NCBI RefSeq assembly: GCF_026222555.1
Contig: NZ_CP098511.1
Location: 2,151,501 to 2,215,500 of the forward strand
Source: Aquimarina sp. ERC-38
GTDB lineage: Bacteria; Bacteroidota; Bacteroidia; Flavobacteriales; Flavobacteriaceae
Direction of reading: 5' to 3'
Length of the DNA: 64,000 nt
In this document: in pieces, positions 58,641-64,000 of the stretch
Numbering within the stretch: the stretch's first letter is position 1
Layout: each line of letters begins with the position of its first letter
Position numbers and translations under genes: made by a program
The notes under the pieces: generated by a model
What the model was told of the DNA's origin: nothing
Seen by the model: only the letters and a program-made list of their open reading frames with translations
The model's database searches: none

Positions 58641-60221
58641 ATGGGCATTATCACATTTATTGGCTTTACTCTTCTGGTAGCCGTTATTTCTTATTTAGCA
58701 ACAAAAAAAACGGATGAAAGTTCGTATACAGGTTATTTTCTGGGAGGAAGAAGTCTTACGGCTCCTGTCATAGCAGGGTCTTTATTACTTACCAACCTCT
58801 CTACAGAGCAAATTGTAGGTCTTAACGGACAGGCTTTTTCAGAAGGTATTTTAGTAATGGCGTGGGAGACTTTAGCCGCAATTGCTATGGTTGTTACCGC
58901 ACTTTATTTGTTACCCAGGTATTTAAAACAAGGTTTAACCACGGTTCCTCAATTTTTAGAAAGTCGATATGATGCGGGAACAAAGACTATTACTTCGGGA
59001 TTATTTCTTACCGGATATGTAGTGGTTTTATTACCCATAGTATTATATTCCGGTGCCCTAGCTATTAGTACAATTTTTGATATTCCCGAAATTTTAAATA
59101 CGGATAAAACCACTGCCCTGTGGATTACCGTATTTGCTATTGGTATTATTGGTTCCATCTATGCCATTTTTGGGGGATTAAAAGCAGTTGCGGTTTCGGA
59201 CACTATAAATGCTATAGGACTTTTGATCGGTGGTTCGATGATTCCGGTTTTAGGGTTGATGGTAGTAGGTGATGGTAATATGATTGATGGTTTTGCCGAG
59301 TTGTACTCCTCTAATAAAGATAAATTTTCATCCATAGGTACTGAAGAAGCTTCGGTGCCCTTTAGTACTATTTTTACAGGAATGATGTTAGTCCAGTTAT
59401 TTTACTGGGGAACTAATCAGGCAATTATACAAAGGGCTCTTGGGGCGAAAAACCTAAAGGAAGGTCAAAAAGGAATTTTATTAGCTGCTTTTGTCAAGAT
59501 ATTAGGTCCGATACTGGTAGTATTGCCGGGGATTATTGCTTTTCACCTATATGGCGATAGTATTACCAATCCGGATGAAGCCTATCCGACTTTAGTTCGT
59601 AAAGTGTTGCCTGTTTCTTTAATTGGTTTTTTTGCTGCGGTTCTTTTTGGGGCTATCTTAAGTTCATTTAATAGTGCCTTAAATAGTTCGGTTACCCTTT
59701 TTGGGGTAGATATCTATAAAGGGTACATTAAGAAAGATGCATCTGAAAAACAAATTGTAAAAGCCGGTAAATTATTCGGAACTGGTTTGGCCATTATGTC
59801 CATGTTTATTGCTCCTTTAATTGCGAATGCACCTTCCGGCTTATTTGGTTACTTGCAACAGGTAAACGGATGTTATACGATTCCAATTCTGACCATTATT
59901 ATTATGGGTTATTTAACCAAACGCGTTCCGGCAGTAGCGGCAAAAGTTGCTATTGTGATCGGTGCAGTGGTTTATTTGATCTATGTAATTCTTGATAATA
60001 CGGTAATGAAAGGTCAGTTCCCACACTTTTTACATGTACAGGCTATTCTATTTGCCTTTAACATCGTGGTAATGCTAATCATTGGTAAGCTATATCCGCT
60101 TAAGGAAGCTTATAAAATGAAATATACCGAAGAGGTAAATATTGTACCCTGGAAATTTACAACTCCCGTCGGAATCGCTATTTGTGTAATCGTGATTGGG
60201 GTGTATCTGGTATTTAGCTAA
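58641..60221 (+). CDS. Sodium:solute symporter (SSS/SLC5 family), probable sugar uptake
   Basis: 526-aa membrane protein with about 13-14 transmembrane helices. SSS-family blocks are LLLTNLSTEQIVGLNGQAF, AIFGGLKAVAVSDTINAIGL and ILSSFNSALNSSVTLFGVDIY. Resembles SglT-type sugar/sodium symporters. Likely imports galactose or AHG released in the periplasm. Last gene of the plus-strand AHG block; a bidirectional terminator follows at 60484-60520. Confidence 0.88.
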   Translation: MGIITFIGFTLLVAVISYLATKKTDESSYTGYFLGGRSLTAPVIAGSLLLTNLSTEQIVGLNGQAFSEGILVMAWETLAAIAMVVTALYLLPRYLKQGLTTVPQFLESRYDAGTKTITSGLFLTGYVVVLLPIVLYSGALAISTIFDIPEILNTDKTTALWITVFAIGIIGSIYAIFGGLKAVAVSDTINAIGLLIGGSMIPVLGLMVVGDGNMIDGFAELYSSNKDKFSSIGTEEASVPFSTIFTGMMLVQLFYWGTNQAIIQRALGAKNLKEGQKGILLAAFVKILGPILVVLPGIIAFHLYGDSITNPDEAYPTLVRKVLPVSLIGFFAAVLFGAILSSFNSALNSSVTLFGVDIYKGYIKKDASEKQIVKAGKLFGTGLAIMSMFIAPLIANAPSGLFGYLQQVNGCYTIPILTIIIMGYLTKRVPAVAAKVAIVIGAVVYLIYVILDNTVMKGQFPHFLHVQAILFAFNIVVMLIIGKLYPLKEAYKMKYTEEVNIVPWKFTTPVGIAICVIVIGVYLVFS

Positions 60222-60361
60222 ATGGTCATAAAAAGGAAGGGGAAGACTAGATTTTCCGGTTTGATAAAGTTTTTAAGTACTTAGTATGGGTACCTTGCGC
60301 TCGACGCTATAACTGTCAACTTAGTTGTAGTTTAAGATAGCGTAGATAATTCTAATTCATA

Positions 60362-60436
60362 TAAACTAATCCCATCCCCAGCCCTTCCCAAAGGAAAGGT
60401 AGCTAAAAGTCCTTTCCTTTGGAAAGGATTTAGGAT
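60362..60436. repeat. CCCTTCC/GGAAAGG palindromic repeat
   Basis: ATCCCATCCCCAGCCCTTCC is followed by CAAAGGAAAGG and, after a short loop, CCTTTCCTTTGG. Similar wording (CCCTTCCTTCGAAGGAAGGG, then GGGGAAGGATG) lies inside the nested element at 62433-62644, suggesting a related repeat family. Confidence 0.55.
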
Positions 60437-60483
60437 AGTATAGTTATAGCTAAATCAACAATAAATAACATAAATATCTTTAT

Positions 60484-60520
60484 AAAAAAAACCAGCCTCA
60501 CTAAAGGGCTGGTTTTTTTT
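60484..60520. terminator. Bidirectional terminator
   Basis: Perfect 14-bp stem AAAAAAAACCAGCC / GGCTGGTTTTTTTT with a 9-base loop, serving both converging genes. Confidence 0.9.
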
Positions 60521-60551
60521 ATAGATAAGTTACTTTTTGTTTCCAAAAAAA

Positions 60552-62060
60552 TTATTTTATTAATATTTTTTTAGAAAAATTTAATTCCGATCCTTTGGCG
60601 GTAAGAAAATAACTTCCAGAAGTGAGCGTAGCGGTATTTATCGTTTTACTTTCCGTATTAAAAACGTCCTTTTGAACTATTTTACCGGATATGTTGTAAA
60701 TAGTAATGGTACCAGAACCTATAAGATGATCAATAGTCAACGTTGCCTTTGCAGGTTGGGGGTAAAGATTTATCGTTTTCGGGCTTGTAGCATCTGTATC
60801 TAAAAACCTGGTTTTATTGTTTGAACAAACTTTATTTTTTTGTAATCCGTACACAATATCCGGAGTACAGCCAAAGCCTTTTATGATCGTCTTTGCTTTT
60901 ATATCTATATCATAATCCCCATTATTGTTATCCACCTTTCCGGAAGCCGAAGGTCTAGCCCTGTAAAGAATAGGTGCTATGGCTTCACTTACCTTTACTT
61001 GAGGCTCACTACTTACTGAATTTGGTAAACTATTAAACGGATTGTTTTTTATAAAGTCTACCGGATAATATACATAATGTTTCTGTTTGATCTGCGCTAC
61101 TTTTTTACCAGTCTTTATGATTCTGATAGTACCTTTAAATATTGGTTTTGGAGAATAAAAACCTTTTACTTTTCCAAAACCAGGATCAACTCTGATACCG
61201 ATACCACAATCTACTGCGACTACATCATTAATAAGTACTTTGCCATGCTTTTTAGCATGTGGTGAAATCATTACAGCAGCATTACCGTTGCGACAACGTA
61301 TACGATCTCCATAAATGTTTTCCTGATTACCATAGGTAAACCCGGCTTCTTTTAATCCGGTTGCAGAACCTTCCATACGTAAAGTTACTCCTCCAACTCC
61401 TCTAAGATTACGAAACAACATGTTTTTTCCGCCGGCAAATTGTACAAGTCCATAGCCATAATTAGCATTATTGATCGAACAATTTTTAATAATACCATTG
61501 GAAGGTTTTCTGGTTTCAAAATCTTTACCGCTACCTCGCTTAGCTTTAGGGCCTATTCTAAAAGCAGAAAAGAGGGTTTTGTTATCAACAATATTAACAT
61601 TAGATATGCTGAAATTGGTGATATAACCTATATTCCCTACAAAAACTCGTCGTTCAGGAGGTATATTGGAATAGTCCACGGTAAATTTTCTACCGTTATT
61701 AGACGCTATTTTTACATTAGAAACTTCTTGCTCCGTATTTGTTTCTCCAAGATTAAAGATAGGGCCGTTAAAACTATTAGGAACTTTAAGGTTGGCCTTA
61801 GAATCTACAATAATATGAACATTAGACTTTAAACTAACTGATCTTGCCAGGGTGTGGTAACCCGGTGGGATGGTAATACGCCCTCCTCCATTAGCAGAAG
61901 TTTTATCAATTGCATCTTGTAAAGTCGTACTGTTTACAGGATCGAGTTTAATAATCTTGTTTGGAACGCTGCCGTTAAAAAAGAATTTCTCAGGGGGTAT
62001 GTTTTGTCCGAACAGGAAAGTGGTACAAAAAATTACCGCTAGTGTAAGTTTTAGTTTCAT
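60552..62060 (-). CDS. Secreted parallel beta-helix protein with T9SS tail
   Basis: 502-aa exported protein. Signal peptide 1-18 (TTFLFGQ); a right-handed beta-helix of the pectate-lyase/iota-carrageenase fold type (about 35-330) starting with TTLQDAIDKTSANGGGRITIPPG and carrying NX-rich coils; then a linker (about 335-430) and a T9SS sorting domain (about 430-502, NLYPQPAKATLTI). No catalytic signature could be matched, so it may be an endo-acting galactanase (GH82-like), a lyase or a binding protein. Its place at the edge of an agar/porphyran PUL argues for a polysaccharide substrate. Converges with the symporter gene. Confidence 0.7.
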   Translation of the reverse strand: MKLKLTLAVIFCTTFLFGQNIPPEKFFFNGSVPNKIIKLDPVNSTTLQDAIDKTSANGGGRITIPPGYHTLARSVSLKSNVHIIVDSKANLKVPNSFNGPIFNLGETNTEQEVSNVKIASNNGRKFTVDYSNIPPERRVFVGNIGYITNFSISNVNIVDNKTLFSAFRIGPKAKRGSGKDFETRKPSNGIIKNCSINNANYGYGLVQFAGGKNMLFRNLRGVGGVTLRMEGSATGLKEAGFTYGNQENIYGDRIRCRNGNAAVMISPHAKKHGKVLINDVVAVDCGIGIRVDPGFGKVKGFYSPKPIFKGTIRIIKTGKKVAQIKQKHYVYYPVDFIKNNPFNSLPNSVSSEPQVKVSEAIAPILYRARPSASGKVDNNNGDYDIDIKAKTIIKGFGCTPDIVYGLQKNKVCSNNKTRFLDTDATSPKTINLYPQPAKATLTIDHLIGSGTITIYNISGKIVQKDVFNTESKTINTATLTSGSYFLTAKGSELNFSKKILIK

Positions 62061-62309
62061 TACGAATAAGTTTGTGATTTATAAGTCCAGTTTAGACTAT
62101 TTTGTATAAAAATACTAAATTTCTTTAAGGTATACTTTATCATCTGGCTACAAAATTTTAACTTAATATTGAGGTGTATCATTTTGATATAGAAGTAGTT
62201 TAGGATTTCCCTTAACTTAATGTATGATATCTCCCTAACTGAAGTACAGCTCCTCTTTTTTGATTACTATTTATACTTTTTATTTTGGGGTTGCATCTAT
62301 GATTAAATA

Positions 62310-62772
62310 CTATTAGCGTCCGGTAAAGATTTAAGACCCGCCTGCGGACGGGCAGGTCGCTATCGCTTCTAGAATTAAGAATCAAGACTAATATTTATAG
62401 TATTGAAAATCAATATTTTAAATTCCCTATAGGCTCTAGTTTAAATTAGCGTTGTTATTAAAATAATGCTGAACATCCCTCTAAATCTCCCTTCAAAGGG
62501 AGACTTTTTGGCTCCCTTCCTTCGAAGGAAGGGTTGGGGAAGGATGTTTTTAATGATGCTAATTTCAAAATCTGATTATCAGTGTTTTATGTAATAATAT
62601 TAATATCACTAACTTATATTAACAACGCTTATTTAAACTAGAGCGTTCCTATATTTAAAGAACAAATTACTTTTAAAAAAGTAAAAAGTACTCTCCAAAC
62701 ACCTTAAAGTTTGGAATCACCTTATTTTACTGTGCTTTATAAACTTTTATTGATTTTAACAGGACACTCATA
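62310..62772 (-). mobile_element. MITE-like element, copy 3, interrupted
   Basis: Reverse-orientation copy of the 18186 and 39167 elements (about 250 bp of its own) split by a 212-bp insertion. Perfect 8-bp target duplication ATTAAATA at 62302-62309 and 62773-62780. Ends CTATTAGCGTCCGGT and, on the other side, the complement of TATGAGTGTCCTGTT form imperfect terminal inverted repeats. Confidence 0.88.
62433..62644. mobile_element. Nested palindromic element inside MITE copy 3
   Basis: 212 bp with terminal inverted repeats GCTCTAGTTTAAATTAGCGT / GCTCTAGTTTAAATAAGCGT (one mismatch in 20). The flanks TTCCCTATA (left) and TTCCTATA (right) look like a target duplication with one indel. The inside has CTCCCTTCAAAGGGAG and CCTTCCTTCGAAGG palindromes and no ORF. 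Confidence 0.85.
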
Positions 62773-62989
62773 ATTAAATAGTTAAAATACAATTTTAAAA
62801 ACTAAATCGAGGTCTCTCTAAAACTGCTATTGATTTCTCCATAAGCGTTAATTCTGTTTTCATAGTAGATGTTTAGATGATCTCATTAGATTAAGTTTAC
62901 TTTTCTTAAAGTCACTATTAAAAAACAGGAAGTCTTTAAATCTCATTTTTTAAGTATATATTACCAATAATTAGTATCTAAAATTGTAT

Positions 62990-64000
62990 ATGAAAGTATC
63001 CATATTATTATTCACTGTGTTATCTGCTGTAATTATAGTAATAAGCTGTAATCCGGTTCATAAGACTAAAACCCCTGAAAAAAATACTGATCAGCATCAA
63101 CCGCAACATTTACTTACCTCTTTAGATTCTTTACAATTTAAAGGAACAATAGAAGGGAAGGCAGTAGGTTTTTATGTATTAAAGAATATTAACGGACTTG
63201 AAGCTGTTTTTACGAACTACGGACAACGACTATTATCGCTATCAGTTCCGGATAAAAAAGGAAATTTTGATGATATTGTATTAGGCTTTTCTGATTTAGA
63301 TCAGTACACTAAACCGGAAGGAAAATACTTTGGGGCTATTATCGGACGATATGCTAACAGAATTGCAAAGGGAACGTTTGCCATAGGAGATAGCATATAC
63401 CAATTGGAGACTAACAATGGGAGTAATCACCTCCACGGGGGAGTTGACGGTTTTAATAGGGTAGTTTGGGATGCTAATCAGGTATCTGACCAGGAAATTG
63501 AATTCTCAAGAATATCTTCTAATGGGGAAGAGGGGTATCCGGGTAATCTTAGTGTTAAGGTTCAATATAAGTTGACCAATCAAAACGAATTAAAAATTAG
63601 GTATACGGCTACTACGGATCAATCTACGGTAGTTAATTTAACGCATCATTCTTTTTTTAACCTTGCCGGAGCAGACAGTGGTACAATTTATAAGCATTTG
63701 TTACTGATTAATGCAGATCAATATATTCCTATTGATCATAATTCAATTCCTTACGGAAGATTGGAGAAGGTAGCAGATACCCCTTTTGATTTTAGGCAAC
63801 CAAAGCCTATGGGAGAAGATTTATTTGAAGAACATCAACAACTGGTTAACGGAAGTGGTTATGACCATACTTTTGTCATAAATAATGTACCCAAAAGCAG
63901 TGAAGGCCTGTCTCTGGCAGCTATAGTTGCAGAACCAAAGAGCGGAAGAATGATGGAAGTATATACCGATGAACCCGGAATCCAGTTTTATAGTGGTAAT
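62990..64000 (+). CDS. Aldose 1-epimerase lipoprotein (C-terminus beyond window)
   Basis: Second mutarotase of the locus, 337 codons visible. The leader has lipobox VISC (Cys20), so this enzyme sits outside the cytoplasm, unlike the galM at 56437. Family blocks: GRYANRIAKG (120-129), NHLHGG (H147, H149), THHSFFNLAG with catalytic H220, and EPGIQFYSGN at the window edge. The catalytic glutamate in the usual CLETQ-type block would lie beyond base 64000. Likely equilibrates anomers of sugars released at the cell surface before import. Confidence 0.88.
   Translation, partial: MKVSILLFTVLSAVIIVISCNPVHKTKTPEKNTDQHQPQHLLTSLDSLQFKGTIEGKAVGFYVLKNINGLEAVFTNYGQRLLSLSVPDKKGNFDDIVLGFSDLDQYTKPEGKYFGAIIGRYANRIAKGTFAIGDSIYQLETNNGSNHLHGGVDGFNRVVWDANQVSDQEIEFSRISSNGEEGYPGNLSVKVQYKLTNQNELKIRYTATTDQSTVVNLTHHSFFNLAGADSGTIYKHLLLINADQYIPIDHNSIPYGRLEKVADTPFDFRQPKPMGEDLFEEHQQLVNGSGYDHTFVINNVPKSSEGLSLAAIVAEPKSGRMMEVYTDEPGIQFYSGN

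Larger units (their letters stand above)
60222..60551. other. Convergent intergenic region with two palindromes
   Basis: 330 bases between the converging symporter (plus) and beta-helix (minus) genes. Holds the palindrome at 60362-60436 and the shared terminator at 60484-60520. No gene. Confidence 0.55.
62061..62989. other. Divergent intergenic region filled by mobile repeats
   Basis: 930 bases between the beta-helix gene (minus) and the mutarotase gene (plus); half is taken up by the nested repeat at 62310-62772. Nothing else coding. A GTCTAAACT block near 62090 is only loosely operator-like. Confidence 0.5.

Noticed and set aside
1..64000. tRNA, rRNA, CRISPR-cas, sulfatase or phage genes
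   Set aside because: None recognised on either strand. The absence of sulfatases is notable for a porphyran locus but they may lie outside the window.

Overview
The window reads as marine Bacteroidetes (Flavobacteriia-like) chromosome. It is AT-rich, genes lack Shine-Dalgarno sequences, many secreted proteins end in type IX secretion (T9SS) sorting domains, and there is a SusC/SusD pair. Almost every gene fits one theme: a polysaccharide utilisation locus (PUL) for red-algal agar/porphyran, from surface binding to catabolism of 3,6-anhydro-L-galactose (AHG) and 6-O-methyl-galactose. The genus cannot be told from the sequence alone.

Layout. 1-17 kb, mostly minus strand: a GH16 beta-agarase (cut by the window edge), a multidomain GH86 enzyme, a PhoD-like metallophosphoesterase, a GH16 lipoprotein preceded by two decayed copies of its own leader, then the SusC-SusD-surface glycan-binding protein operon. 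17-28 kb: a decayed and an intact copy of a small secreted T9SS protein, a second GH86, a third GH16, and a very large FG-GAP/Big_2/T9SS protein. Three of these proteins share an unrecognised domain of about 115-140 residues. 29-37 kb: a four-gene operon of PSCyt/DUF1549/DUF1553, DUF1501, beta-propeller and DUF2231-cytochrome-LRR proteins, of unknown role. 37-45 kb: a formate-dehydrogenase-like molybdoenzyme, an AraC regulator, and the operon ADH - esterase - P450 - ferredoxin - ferredoxin reductase, which matches the known algal 6-O-methyl-galactose demethylase system. 45-60 kb: a TPR/LuxR-type regulator diverging from an operon of GH2, GH117 and the AHG oxidation genes (aldehyde dehydrogenase, cycloisomerase, two 5-epimerising dehydrogenases), followed by GalM and two sugar transporters. 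60-64 kb: a secreted beta-helix protein and a second, lipoprotein GalM cut by the right edge.

How it works together (partly inference): GH16 and GH86 enzymes cut agar/porphyran at the surface and SusCD import oligosaccharides. GH117 removes terminal AHG and GH2 removes galactose. The P450 system demethylates 6-O-methyl-galactose and releases formaldehyde, which the ADH, esterase and formate-dehydrogenase-like protein could carry to CO2. AHG is oxidised, ring-opened and epimerised to 2-keto-3-deoxy-gluconate. The kinase and aldolase for that product are not in the window.

Non-coding highlights: an 18-bp direct-repeat motif (two TGTCTA-like half-sites 11 bp apart) upstream of several PUL transcription units, a candidate operator; a MITE-like repeat family in three copies with 8-bp target duplications, one copy carrying a second nested palindromic element; several strong hairpin terminators.
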